Shown one piece after another: positions 21,133-30,635 of a DNA stretch of 40,189 nt. The notes beneath the pieces are model-generated. The model had not been told where the DNA came from and did no database searches. It saw only the letters and a list, made by a program, of their open reading frames with translations. How positions within the stretch are numbered: the first letter of the stretch is position 1; the number at the start of each line of letters is the position of its first letter. Source of the stretch: an uncultured Prochlorococcus sp. GTDB lineage: Bacteria > Cyanobacteriota > Cyanobacteriia > PCC-6307 > Cyanobiaceae. The stretch is from contig CACAST010000008.1 of the NCBI GenBank assembly GCA_902535185.1, forward strand, positions 1-40,189. Reading direction: 5' to 3'. The position numbers and the translations under genes are program-made.

Positions 21133-22773
21133 ATGAGCTTAAAAAAGTTTTCAGAATTATTTGGCGATCTAGATTCAATTAATAGTACAAATAATAAAAT
21201 TGAAGTTTTAAAGAATTATTTTTTATCTAATGATCCAATAGATAATTCATGGGCAATATATTTACTAACTGGAAAAAGTAATAAGAGATTTATTAGTGGA
21301 AGATATTTAAAAAATATTTTTTCTCAAATATATGAATATCCTCAATGGTTAATTGATACATGTTATTTAAAAGTTGGTGATTCTGCTGAGTTAATAACGT
21401 TGTTACTTAAAAATAAAACTAATTCTAGAAAAAAGAAATTATCAAATATAAGTCTCAATGAATTACTAAGCGAGACAATACCTGCATTATCAAAACTTAA
21501 TGAGGAGGAGAAAAATTCAGAAATTAAAAATCTTTGGGAAACATTACCAGAAGATAACCATCTAATTTTTAATAAAATTCTTACAGGAACTTTTAGAGTA
21601 GGAGTCTCTATCGGATTAATCACAAAATCAATATCAAAACTAATTAATATTGAGGAAGAGATTATTTCTCATAGGTTGATGGGTGATTTTAAACCTTCAA
21701 TTGATTCATATGAATTTTTAATTAACAAGAATATCAATCTTCAAGAGTTAAATTCCAAACCATTTCCATTTCTTCTAGCAAATACTATTGAAGATAAAAT
21801 CTTCAAAAATTCAATAAATGATTTTCAATTTGAATGGAAATACGACGGTATAAGGTTGCAATTAATTAAAAGATCAGGCAATGTTTCGTTATGGACAAGA
21901 GGGCAAGAATTAGTAAATGAATCTTTCCCAGAATTAGTAGAGAAAATGTCGCATATAAAAGATGATTTTGTTCTTGATGGGGAATTATTAGTTTGGAATT
22001 TTAAAGAACAAATTGCCTTTGATTTTTCTTTACTTCAAAAAAGAATAAATAGAAATTCTCCAACTAGATCAATCCAAATAAAATATCCAATTATTTTTAT
22101 TGCTTATGATCTTTTAGAGATTAATGGGAGAGATATAAGAGAAATTAAATTAGAAAATAGAAGAATTGAGTTAGAAAAATATTTTTCAAAATGGCAAATT
22201 AAAACTGAGAATAATATCTCTAATATTTTCAAAATATGTGATTTAATCTTTCCTAAAGATTGGCCTGATGCTTTAAATTATAAAGAAAAATCTCGAGAAA
22301 ATAATACTGAAGGATTAATAATTAAGAAAAAGACTTCTATATACTCCTCTGGAAGAAAGAAGGGTATTTGGTGGAAATATAAAGTTGATCCTATGCAACT
22401 GGATGCTGTTCTAATTTACGCTAAGGGCGGTAGCGGTAGAAGAGCGGGTCTGTATACAGATTACAGTTTTGCATTATGGAAAGATAAAGAATTAATTAAA
22501 TTTGCAAGTGCGTATTCTGGTTTAACGAATATTGAGATTAAAGAGCTAGATAAATGGATAAGAAAAAATACTATTGAAAAATTTGGTCCTGTTCGATCGT
22601 TAAAACCAGAAATGGTATTCGAAATATCTTTTGAGAAAATACAAATTTCTAAACGTCATAAGTCAGGAATAGCAGTACGATTTCCAAGGATAACAAAATG
22701 GAGAAAAGATAAAAAAATTCATGATGCAAATAGCCTAGAGAATGCTTATGAACTAATGAAAAAAATATCATGA
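21133..22773 (+). CDS. ATP-dependent DNA ligase (bacterial repair type)
   Basis: Motif I FEWKYDGIRLQL (KxDG), DGELLVW, EGLIIKKKTSIY, WWKYKVDPMQLDAVLIYA. Confidence 0.94.
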   Translation: MSLKKFSELFGDLDSINSTNNKIEVLKNYFLSNDPIDNSWAIYLLTGKSNKRFISGRYLKNIFSQIYEYPQWLIDTCYLKVGDSAELITLLLKNKTNSRKKKLSNISLNELLSETIPALSKLNEEEKNSEIKNLWETLPEDNHLIFNKILTGTFRVGVSIGLITKSISKLINIEEEIISHRLMGDFKPSIDSYEFLINKNINLQELNSKPFPFLLANTIEDKIFKNSINDFQFEWKYDGIRLQLIKRSGNVSLWTRGQELVNESFPELVEKMSHIKDDFVLDGELLVWNFKEQIAFDFSLLQKRINRNSPTRSIQIKYPIIFIAYDLLEINGRDIREIKLENRRIELEKYFSKWQIKTENNISNIFKICDLIFPKDWPDALNYKEKSRENNTEGLIIKKKTSIYSSGRKKGIWWKYKVDPMQLDAVLIYAKGGSGRRAGLYTDYSFALWKDKELIKFASAYSGLTNIEIKELDKWIRKNTIEKFGPVRSLKPEMVFEISFEKIQISKRHKSGIAVRFPRITKWRKDKKIHDANSLENAYELMKKIS

Positions 22774-25256
22774 AAAATATTACGAAAAATAATAAGCAAA
22801 ATAATTTAATTTCTAAAATTAAACAGTTTTTCTCCACAAATGGATGGGAGCCACTACCCTATCAGATCGAATCTTGGGAAGCATTTATAAATGGAGAGAG
22901 TGGAATAATACAAGTTCCTACTGGATGCGGCAAAACTTATGCTGCATTAATGGGACCTCTTTCAAAGGTAGAAGATCCCAAAAATAATAAAAGTGTAAAT
23001 ATATTATTAATAACCCCTTTAAAAGCACTAAGTAGAGATCTAAAAAATTCCATACAATTAGCAGCTTTGCATTTTAATAAAGAAATCACTGTTGAAATAA
23101 GGAACGGGGATACAACCCCATATGAAAAGAAAAAGCAACTAGCTAAACCACCTAATATTCTTATTACCACTCCAGAGTCTTTATCTCTTTTACTTTCTAA
23201 TAAAGAATCTAATAATCTGTTCAAGGAGTTGTCATCAATAATTATTGATGAATGGCATGAATTGATGGGTAGTAAAAGAGGAAACCAGTGCGAGTTATCT
23301 TTAAGTTGGCTAAGAGGCAATATAAAAAATTTACAAATTTGGGCAATGTCTGCAACTATTGGAAATATTGAAGAAGCAGCAAGAGCAATAGTTGGGATGA
23401 GCGCTATTAAACCCAAAATTATAAGTACAAATATTCAAAAAGAGATAGAAATTATAAGCGTTTTGCCAGAGAAGGAAACAACCTTTCCATGGAGTGGTCA
23501 TCTAGGAATCAGAAGTCATTCTTCACTTTTAAAAATCCTAGATAAAAATAAAAGCACCTTATTGTTCACCAATACAAGAAACCAATCTGAAAGATGGTAT
23601 CAATGTCTTAAATTTTTTCTGCCAGAGATGGAAGACAAAATCGCACTTCATCACGGCTCCCTCGATAAAGAAGATAGAAAAAGAGTTGAAGAAGGAGTTA
23701 AAGACGGATTAATTAAATGGGTAGTCTGCACAAGCTCGTTAGATTTGGGAGTTGACTTTCAACCTGTAGATCAAATAGTTCAAATTGGTAGTGCAAAGAA
23801 TTTAGCTAGACTTATCCAAAGAGCTGGAAGAAGTGCTCATAGACCAGGCGGGAAATCAAAAATAATTTTTATGCCTACTAATTCTCTGGAGTTATTTGAG
23901 ATTAGTGCAATGAGAAGAATAATAAAAAGTGGTATAACTGAGGAAATTAGACTTCCTGAATTATCTTATGATGTACTTCTTCAACATCTAATAAGTTTGG
24001 CATGCGGAAATGGCTTTGATCCGAAAATTGAGAAAGAAAGAATTAAAAGTTGTTGGAGTTATAGAAACTTAAAAGATCAAGATTGGAATTGGTGTCTTGA
24101 CTTTTTAGAATATGGAGGAAAATGTCTTAAAGCTTACCCAAAATATAAAAAGATAGTTAAAGAAGAATCACAAAATAATAATAAAAACTTTAAATACTTT
24201 GTAAAAGACAAATCTTTAATAAGAATGCATAAGTTCAATATTGGGACAATTACAAGTGACAAATTTGTGAATGTCAAATATATGAAAGGTAAATCTTTAG
24301 GTAATTTAGAGGAGAATTTTGCTTCAAAATTAAATCCCGGTGATACATTTTACTTTGCTGGCAAAATGCTTCAATTTGTAAGAATAAGAGATATGATTTT
24401 GTATGTTAAAAAATCAACAAAAAAAAGTTCTCTAATTCCTGCATGGGTTGGAGGTCAAATGGCAATTTCTGATCTACTCTGTGAGAGTTTGAGAAAAGAA
24501 ATAGATATTTGCAACGAACTAGAAAATTATGATTGCTTAAATCCTGAACTAAATTCATTACGCCCAATATTGAAAAAACAAAAAGTTCTTTCAAATATTC
24601 CAAAGAAAGATGAATTCCTTATAGAAATCTATAAAACCAAGGATTTATCAAATCTTTTTGTTTTTACACTTGATGGCAAATTTGTAAATGAAGGAATTGC
24701 ATTTTTATGGGCTTTGAGATTGGCAAAATTAAAACAATCTACATTTAGCATTACTGCTAATGATTTTGGATTCAGCTTAACTACTGCAGAAGATTATGAT
24801 TTTTCCATAATAAAAAAAGAAGCTGATTACTTTTTGAATAACAAAAAATTGGAAGAAGATCTAGAAAATGCAATTAATTTTTCAGAATTAACAAAACGTA
24901 GATTTAAAAATATTGCCCAAATAAGTGGACTAGTAAATCAAAATAATCCAACCAAAACAAAAACTTCTTCCCAACTTCAAATAAGTTCAAGTCTTTTCTA
25001 CGATGTCTTTACTAAATATGAAGAAGACCATCTTTTGATAAAACAATCGCATCAAGAAGTTAAAGAATATCAATTAGAAAATAAAAGAATATCTAGATCA
25101 TTAGAAAGATTAAAAAATTTAAAAATGCTACTAAACGAGATAAAAACTCCAACTCCTTTTGCTTTCCCTTTACTAGTTGAAAGACTTAAAAATACTTTAA
25201 GCAATGAGTCAATAGAAAAAAGAGTAGAAAAACTTATAAAAAAATATAGTGATTAA
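22770..25256 (+). CDS. ligase-associated DEXH-box helicase (Lhr-like)
   Basis: VPTGCGKTYAAL, DEWHEL, SATIGN, RAGRSAHRPGG; ATGA overlap with ligase. Confidence 0.93.
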   Translation: MKNITKNNKQNNLISKIKQFFSTNGWEPLPYQIESWEAFINGESGIIQVPTGCGKTYAALMGPLSKVEDPKNNKSVNILLITPLKALSRDLKNSIQLAALHFNKEITVEIRNGDTTPYEKKKQLAKPPNILITTPESLSLLLSNKESNNLFKELSSIIIDEWHELMGSKRGNQCELSLSWLRGNIKNLQIWAMSATIGNIEEAARAIVGMSAIKPKIISTNIQKEIEIISVLPEKETTFPWSGHLGIRSHSSLLKILDKNKSTLLFTNTRNQSERWYQCLKFFLPEMEDKIALHHGSLDKEDRKRVEEGVKDGLIKWVVCTSSLDLGVDFQPVDQIVQIGSAKNLARLIQRAGRSAHRPGGKSKIIFMPTNSLELFEISAMRRIIKSGITEEIRLPELSYDVLLQHLISLACGNGFDPKIEKERIKSCWSYRNLKDQDWNWCLDFLEYGGKCLKAYPKYKKIVKEESQNNNKNFKYFVKDKSLIRMHKFNIGTITSDKFVNVKYMKGKSLGNLEENFASKLNPGDTFYFAGKMLQFVRIRDMILYVKKSTKKSSLIPAWVGGQMAISDLLCESLRKEIDICNELENYDCLNPELNSLRPILKKQKVLSNIPKKDEFLIEIYKTKDLSNLFVFTLDGKFVNEGIAFLWALRLAKLKQSTFSITANDFGFSLTTAEDYDFSIIKKEADYFLNNKKLEEDLENAINFSELTKRRFKNIAQISGLVNQNNPTKTKTSSQLQISSSLFYDVFTKYEEDHLLIKQSHQEVKEYQLENKRISRSLERLKNLKMLLNEIKTPTPFAFPLLVERLKNTLSNESIEKRVEKLIKKYSD

Positions 25257-25907
25257 ATGAAAAAAAGTTCTTTTAAATTTTGTTGGGAAGATACATTGTT
25301 AGAGATGCTTCCTTCAAGAGCATTATTTCTACCGGAAGCAAAAGAGTTGTTAATATGCGATATTCATCTTGGGAAAGCTGAGTATTTTCAGCAAAATGGT
25401 ATACCTCTTACTAATAATTCAGATAAAAACAATTTTGAAAGAATAAAAAAAATAGTAAAAAAATATAGTCCTGAAAAGTTAATAATATTAGGAGATTTAT
25501 TCCACAGCAAATATTCAATAGATAAAACTCTTCAAAAAAAAGTTGAGGATCTTCCTGCACTGCTAAAAACTAATGTTGAACTAGTCCTAGGAAATCACGA
25601 TGTAGGTTGCAATATTAAAAATATTAAAATTTTTGATATTAGAAAAACTAAAAATATTACTTTTAGTCATGAACCAGTAAATTTAGAAAACAATAAAACC
25701 TTGAATATTTGTGGACATTATCATCCAAAAATCTATATAAAAAACAATGGAGATAAATTATCATTTAGGTGCTTTGCAATGGATAAGAATAAAAATACTT
25801 TATTTTTACCTGCATTTGGAGACCTAACAGGAGGATATCCCTGCAAAAAGTCATTTAAAAAATGGGCAATTGTTTCTGAAGAAGAAATTATCGAAATAAA
25901 ATCTTAA
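25257..25907 (+). CDS. pdeM: ligase-associated metallophosphoesterase
   Basis: DIHLGKAEYFQ, GDLFHS, GNHDVG, CGHYHP: calcineurin-like phosphoesterase motifs; ATG abuts helicase stop. Confidence 0.9.
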   Translation: MKKSSFKFCWEDTLLEMLPSRALFLPEAKELLICDIHLGKAEYFQQNGIPLTNNSDKNNFERIKKIVKKYSPEKLIILGDLFHSKYSIDKTLQKKVEDLPALLKTNVELVLGNHDVGCNIKNIKIFDIRKTKNITFSHEPVNLENNKTLNICGHYHPKIYIKNNGDKLSFRCFAMDKNKNTLFLPAFGDLTGGYPCKKSFKKWAIVSEEEIIEIKS

Positions 25908-26045
25908 AAAACCCTATTGAAGTGACTTAAATTTTTCATTTAGATATACCAATTTATACTTAAAAGTCTCGTTTATTTTATTTATCTATTATTTTAAATC
26001 TATTAATCAATTTCTACTAGTAGAAGTAGATAATAAAAAATTTAT

Positions 26046-26072
26046 ACAGCTAATGACCCTTTTCTTAGCTGT
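26046..26072. other. intergenic hairpin
   Basis: ACAGCTAA (26046-26053) and TTAGCTGT (26065-26072), perfect 8-bp inverted repeat with 11-nt loop, no T tract. Confidence 0.5.
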
Positions 26073-26111
26073 CAATCCACGTTATAAAAAAAATAAACAC
26101 ATTTTATAGAA

Positions 26112-26414
26112 ATGAAAAAATTAATAGCATTGATTTTATTTCCATTTCTTTTCATGCCATTTGAGGCAAAAGCAAATGATAATTTTTCCGTTGAAATTGA
26201 AGCGGTTACATTAGTAATGGAGCAATATAAGGTAGAAACTGAATCAAGTGTTGAATTAGATATTGAAGAGATAAAGCCAAGTTATATGGCTCTTAAACAA
26301 GACGAATGTAATGCTACTGTTGAAGTTACAGAGAAAACAGGATTAGAGATTGTAAATACTGAATCTTTCGATGTAAATGTCTGCTTGAAGGAAATCTATA
26401 AAGTAATCAACTAA
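26112..26414 (+). CDS. small secreted hypothetical protein
   Basis: MKKLIALILFPFLFMPFEAKA signal peptide; mature domain with two Cys. Confidence 0.7.
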   Translation: MKKLIALILFPFLFMPFEAKANDNFSVEIEAVTLVMEQYKVETESSVELDIEEIKPSYMALKQDECNATVEVTEKTGLEIVNTESFDVNVCLKEIYKVIN

Positions 26415-26598
26415 ATAAGTAGGTTATAAAAATATAATAAAAACATACAAATTAAAGAGATCTTTTACTTAAAGAAGGTAAGACCTCGAGACCTAACAGA
26501 AAACTTTGGAACGGGTTCTGCATAACCAATTAATAACTACAATGGATTTGTAGAGGTGTAGTTAAAAGTACAAAACCTAAAATTATTTTTTTAAATAA

Positions 26599-26745
26599 TT
26601 ACTTCTTCTTAGATAATGTTTGTGATTCTTCTCTCGACATTAAAGCTTCGATTTGAGCAAGAACTTTTTGAAGTTCATCCGTTTTTGTAAGAGATGCTTC
26701 TGCTACTTCTCTTAATTTTTCTAACTGTTCTTTAGTTTTATCCAT
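26599..26745 (-). CDS. small helical protein (48 aa)
   Basis: Unlisted ORF MDKTKEQLEKLREVAEASLTKTDELQKVLAQIEALMSREESQTLSKKK. Confidence 0.6.
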   Translation of the reverse strand: MDKTKEQLEKLREVAEASLTKTDELQKVLAQIEALMSREESQTLSKKK

Positions 26746-26755
26746 GATAAATAAA

Positions 26756-26911
26756 TTAGAAATTAACCACTTTTAAAAATGGCTTTAATACAGATTTTTC
26801 ACTCCCACACAGATTCATATTCTCTCTTTTTTTAATAAAGTCAAATAAATTTCCCTTTATTAAGGTTTTATGAGGACTTCCAATTAATTCTTTATTTAAT
26901 ATTGAAAGCAT
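26756..26911 (-). CDS. possible small protein (51 aa)
   Basis: Unlisted ORF MLSILNKELIGSPHKTLIKGNLFDFIKKRENMNLCGSEKSVLKPFLKVVNF; no other support. Confidence 0.3.
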   Translation of the reverse strand: MLSILNKELIGSPHKTLIKGNLFDFIKKRENMNLCGSEKSVLKPFLKVVNF

Positions 26912-26941
26912 AAGATTACCTGAAATAGAAATACTCTTAAA

Positions 26942-27031
26942 TTATGAAGTAAATACGGGTAATCCTATTGTTGCAGTTGTTATGAGAGCCCCTGCAAAAA
27001 TCAAGAAAGGTAGAAAAGGGTAGTTTTTCAA
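26942..27031 (-). CDS. possible single-span membrane peptide (29 aa, TTG start)
   Basis: MKNYPFLPFLIFAGALITTATIGLPVFTS; membrane-like composition but non-ATG start. Confidence 0.35.
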   Translation of the reverse strand: MKNYPFLPFLIFAGALITTATIGLPVFTS

Positions 27032-27139
27032 AGATAAACTTACTAATTCGACATAACTATATAGGTATTTATACTGTTTGTCTACCCCTTGCCTTTCTTA
27101 AAGGTAAAAATTTTTCTTTTTAAAGGTAAAAATTTAACG

Positions 27140-27949
27140 TCAACCAAATTTACCTGATATGTATTCCTGAGTAGTTTTTTCTTTGGGAGAATTAAAAATT
27201 TTCTTAGTGGAATTAAATTCTGCAAGATAACCAACTTTCCCTCCATCACCATCTTCATACTCAATTGCATTGAAAAATGCAGTCATATCACTGACCCTCA
27301 AAGCCTGCTGCATATTATGAGTAACGATTATTATTGTGTAATTCTTCTTAAGTTCGTGCATCGTCTCTTCTATTTTCAAAGTAGAAATTGGATCTAACGC
27401 TGAGCATGGCTCATCCATGAGAATTATTTCAGGCTCAATAGCAATAGTTCTAGCGATACATAATCTTTGTTGCTGCCCACCAGATAATGAGTAACCACTA
27501 TCATTTAATTTATCCTTACATTCATCCCATAAAGCAGCTTTTCTTAGTGAACTCTCGACTAATTCATCCATATCTCCCGTAAAGCCATTAATTCTTGCTC
27601 CAAATGCGATATTTTCGTAGATAGATTTAGGAAAAGGATTAGGCTGTTGAAAAACCATTCCAATTCTTCTTCTCACTTCAACTGGATCTACTCTTTTATC
27701 GTAGATATTAGTTCCATCAAACAGGACAGTCCCTTTTAACGAACAATTAGGAATTAAATCGTTCATCCTATTTAAAGATCTAAGAACAGTAGATTTACCA
27801 CATCCTGAAGGTCCAATAAGGGAGGTTATATTTCCTTTTTTAAAATTACAAAAAACATTTCTTACTGCTTCAAAAGTTCCATAACTAATAGAAACATTCT
27901 CAAGAGATAAAATGATATTCTTTGGTATTTTTTTATTAGTTTTAATCAT
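27140..27949 (-). CDS. pstB: phosphate ABC transporter ATP-binding protein
   Basis: [65 protein letters not shown]. Confidence 0.97.
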   Translation of the reverse strand: MIKTNKKIPKNIILSLENVSISYGTFEAVRNVFCNFKKGNITSLIGPSGCGKSTVLRSLNRMNDLIPNCSLKGTVLFDGTNIYDKRVDPVEVRRRIGMVFQQPNPFPKSIYENIAFGARINGFTGDMDELVESSLRKAALWDECKDKLNDSGYSLSGGQQQRLCIARTIAIEPEIILMDEPCSALDPISTLKIEETMHELKKNYTIIIVTHNMQQALRVSDMTAFFNAIEYEDGDGGKVGYLAEFNSTKKIFNSPKEKTTQEYISGKFG

Positions 27950-28843
27950 TTATACTCTCTTGGTTTTCTCAGTAAAAGCAGCCAATATCCTTGAAAATAT
28001 ATTTACTGATAGTATCGACAAAACAAGAATAAAGGAAGCTGCCCAGGCAAGTTTATTCTGTGCATCGTATGGTTCTAGAGCAAAGTTGTATATCAATACG
28101 GCCAAGGAGCCCATCTCATAAAACAAGTCGCCAAAGCCTGTTATGTAGTAGTAAGAGAATAAAGCCGTAAATATCAAAGGGGCTGTTTCACCTGCAGCTC
28201 TTGCGATTCCAAGTACAACGCCAGTAGCAATAGACCTAAAGGCAGAAGGCAAAGTAACTTTCAATATAGTTGTATACATACTTGCTCCAACACCAAGAGA
28301 GGCATATCTTAATTCGTTCGGGACTAACTTTAAACCTTCATCAGTCGTCTTTATCACAGTAGGTAACATCAATATTGAAAGAGCCATACCTCCTGCCAAA
28401 CCGCTATACATACTTCCAAATAAGATCTTTGTTGAAACGATTAAGGCATAAATAAATACACCTGCAATTATTGAAGGGACTCCCGCTAAAACATTTACCC
28501 CAAATCTAATAAATCTTGAAAAAGCACCACCTTTAGAGTATTCCGCCAGATATATGCCACCGCCAACACCTACTGGTATGGCGATAATTGAAGCAATAGT
28601 AGTTATTATTAGTGTGCCTATTAATGCAGGATTAATACCTCCTGCATCTAAATCATCTCCAGGAGGATTTGGTTCTAAAGTAAATAGTTCTGGTGTAATT
28701 TGAGATCCACCTTTGATAAGAATATAAGTTACCAGAAAAATCAAGGGAAGTATTGCAATCAATGCACAAATTACTGATAAAGAAGTAAAGAATTTATCTC
28801 CTATATTTCTGGATAATCTTTTCTGGTAATAAAGTGAATTCAT
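27950..28843 (-). CDS. pstA: phosphate ABC transporter permease PstA
   Basis: PstA-type permease (GGGIYLAEYSKGG...AGVPSIIAGVF...RAAGETAPLIFTA) in a pstCAB operon. Confidence 0.96.
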   Translation of the reverse strand: MNSLYYQKRLSRNIGDKFFTSLSVICALIAILPLIFLVTYILIKGGSQITPELFTLEPNPPGDDLDAGGINPALIGTLIITTIASIIAIPVGVGGGIYLAEYSKGGAFSRFIRFGVNVLAGVPSIIAGVFIYALIVSTKILFGSMYSGLAGGMALSILMLPTVIKTTDEGLKLVPNELRYASLGVGASMYTTILKVTLPSAFRSIATGVVLGIARAAGETAPLIFTALFSYYYITGFGDLFYEMGSLAVLIYNFALEPYDAQNKLAWAASFILVLSILSVNIFSRILAAFTEKTKRV

Positions 28844-28849
28844 AATTAT

Positions 28850-29797
28850 CTAATATTTGAGACTAAATTTCTTGACTAGCCACTGCGCAAAGATATTTAC
28901 TACCAAAGAAAGGATCATAAGTACAAAAGCCGCATAAAAGAGTGATGAAACCTGACTTCCATCAGCTTCACCAAACTGGTTTGCAAGCATGGAAGAAATG
29001 GTATAACCAGGAGATAATAGAGACCAACTAAATGCATTTGAATTACCAATAATCATAGTGACAGCCATTGTTTCTCCCATTGCCCTGCCTAAAGCCAATA
29101 GAACACCTGCCATAATTCCTGATAACGCTGCTGGCAAGATTACTGAAAATATTGTTTTCCATCTACTTGCTCCAATTCCATATGCTGCATTTCTTAGCTT
29201 TTTAGGAACCTGATTAAGTGAATCCCTTGCAATGGAGGTCACTATTGGCAAAAGCATTACTACTAAAATCAATATTGCTAACAAAGAATTCCTGCCTGTA
29301 GGTTCTGTACTGAATAAAGGAATCCAACCAAAGAAATTATGTAAAAAGACAAAAAAGGCTCTAAAAAAAGGTTCCATTACAAATATTGCCCAAAGTCCCA
29401 ATACAACTGATGGAATAGCTGCTAATAATTCAACAAAAGAACCTATTATTTCTCTAAAAACTTTCGGTACAAAGTCCTCGGTAATAAATATTGCAGTTCC
29501 AACGCCCAAAGGGATAGTTATTAATAACGAAAGAAATGAAGTTACTAATGTGCCATATATTGCAGTAAAAGCTCCATATTCATCTTTTACTGGATTCCAT
29601 TCAGAGGTTACTAAAAACTTCAAGCCATACCTTGAAAAGGATTCAAATGATTGGGAAAAGACTACTAAAATAATTCCTAAAAGTATTATTGCTACGAAAC
29701 TAGACAAGACTAGAGCAGTATTCTTGAAGATAATATCTATATTTTTTTCGATACCGAATCTTTTACGATTCTTGAAAAGAGTTAATTTCTCTTCCAT
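28850..29797 (-). CDS. pstC: phosphate ABC transporter permease PstC
   Basis: LLAAIPSVVLGLWAIFV, ALGRAMGETMAVTMIIGN: PstC signatures. Confidence 0.96.
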   Translation of the reverse strand: MEEKLTLFKNRKRFGIEKNIDIIFKNTALVLSSFVAIILLGIILVVFSQSFESFSRYGLKFLVTSEWNPVKDEYGAFTAIYGTLVTSFLSLLITIPLGVGTAIFITEDFVPKVFREIIGSFVELLAAIPSVVLGLWAIFVMEPFFRAFFVFLHNFFGWIPLFSTEPTGRNSLLAILILVVMLLPIVTSIARDSLNQVPKKLRNAAYGIGASRWKTIFSVILPAALSGIMAGVLLALGRAMGETMAVTMIIGNSNAFSWSLLSPGYTISSMLANQFGEADGSQVSSLFYAAFVLMILSLVVNIFAQWLVKKFSLKY

Positions 29798-29897
29798 TAA
29801 AAAAAGAATATCTCTATAAATCTACTACTAAATGTTGTAAAAGACTTTAAGAGGGGTTAAAGCTACAAGAAAGTCATGAAAAGTAAACATCCTTAAA

Positions 29898-29938
29898 CTT
29901 AATTTCTTCACAATTTTTTCTTTAACTTTACTTAACCA
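29898..29938 (+). promoter_or_regulatory. possible degenerate Pho box
   Basis: 8+3 periodic CTTAATTT-CTT-CACAATTT-TTT-CTTTAACT-TTA-CTTAACCA, then TATTAT at 29947-29952. Confidence 0.4.
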
Positions 29939-29974
29939 TAGGTGAATATTATTAACTGAATAGAAACTGAGGGG

Positions 29975-30184
29975 ATGTTTAAATACAAGGAATTCATTGC
30001 TCAAATCAAATATAAAGAAGTAATATCTTCCCCTGTATATTTTATTCCTGTTTTACTTCTATCCATAATGATTATTATTGAAGGTTTTCACATCTTTAAT
30101 CACAAACAAAATTGCAAAACTAAAGCTGAGTGGATGGAACAATCGGGAATGATTTATGACAGGGAATCAGAAGTTAATTATTAA
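29975..30184 (+). CDS. small membrane hypothetical protein (69 aa)
   Basis: One TM segment VYFIPVLLLSIMIIIEGFHIF; between pst and ars genes. Confidence 0.6.
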   Translation: MFKYKEFIAQIKYKEVISSPVYFIPVLLLSIMIIIEGFHIFNHKQNCKTKAEWMEQSGMIYDRESEVNY

Positions 30185-30198
30185 ATCTAAAATATAAT

Positions 30199-30519
30199 TT
30201 ATTCGCAGCAACGTTTTCTTTTTGAGGAATAATCTGTCAAAGAAGTTATCCATTCCTTGATCAAAAAAAGAGATTCTTTATTTAAACTGTAATAGACCCA
30301 TCTACCTTCTTGTCTGTCTGAGATAAGACCAGCTTCCTTCAAAATTTTTATGTGGTATGAAATTCTTGATTGAGATAAATTAGTTAATTTCATAATATCG
30401 CAAACACAAACTTCTCCATCCATCATTAGGTCAATTATTTCTAGCCTAAAAGGATCAGAAAATGAAACCATCAACTTAGATATATTTTCTTTTTTTACTT
30501 TGCTACTCTCCTTTAACAC
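30199..30519 (-). CDS. arsR: ArsR family transcriptional regulator
   Basis: DPFRLEIIDLMMDGEVCVCDIMKLTNLSQSRISYHIKILKEAGLISDRQEGRWVYYSL with ELxVCxC-like metal site (VCVCDI) and C-terminal RKRCCE. Confidence 0.93.
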   Translation of the reverse strand: MLKESSKVKKENISKLMVSFSDPFRLEIIDLMMDGEVCVCDIMKLTNLSQSRISYHIKILKEAGLISDRQEGRWVYYSLNKESLFLIKEWITSLTDYSSKRKRCCE

Positions 30520-30583
30520 TTTTAAGGATATTAAATTCTCCTTAATATAGCTTAAATAAAAAAGATTTCATAAAGAAAAATTC

Positions 30584-30613
30584 TTGATACATCAAAATAT
30601 TTTGATGTATAAT
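30584..30613 (+). promoter_or_regulatory. promoter with embedded 24-bp palindrome (candidate ArsR operator)
   Basis: ATACATCAAAAT/ATTTTGATGTAT perfect palindrome at 30587-30610; TTGATA (30584-30589), 18-bp spacer, TATAAT (30608-30613); gap ATG at 30636. Confidence 0.8.
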
Positions 30614-30635
30614 TTCAATAGGAATTTTCGTGGTT

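Noticed and set aside
22937-23416. 159-aa ORF antisense to the helicase
   Set aside because: Lies opposite helicase motifs Walker A to SAT; shadow ORF.
27101-27136. Short direct repeat AAAGGTAAAAATTT x2 downstream of pstB
   Set aside because: Only two copies in AT-rich sequence; no evidence for CRISPR or iterons.
29232-29819. 195-aa ORF antisense to pstC
   Set aside because: Fully opposite conserved PstC sequence.
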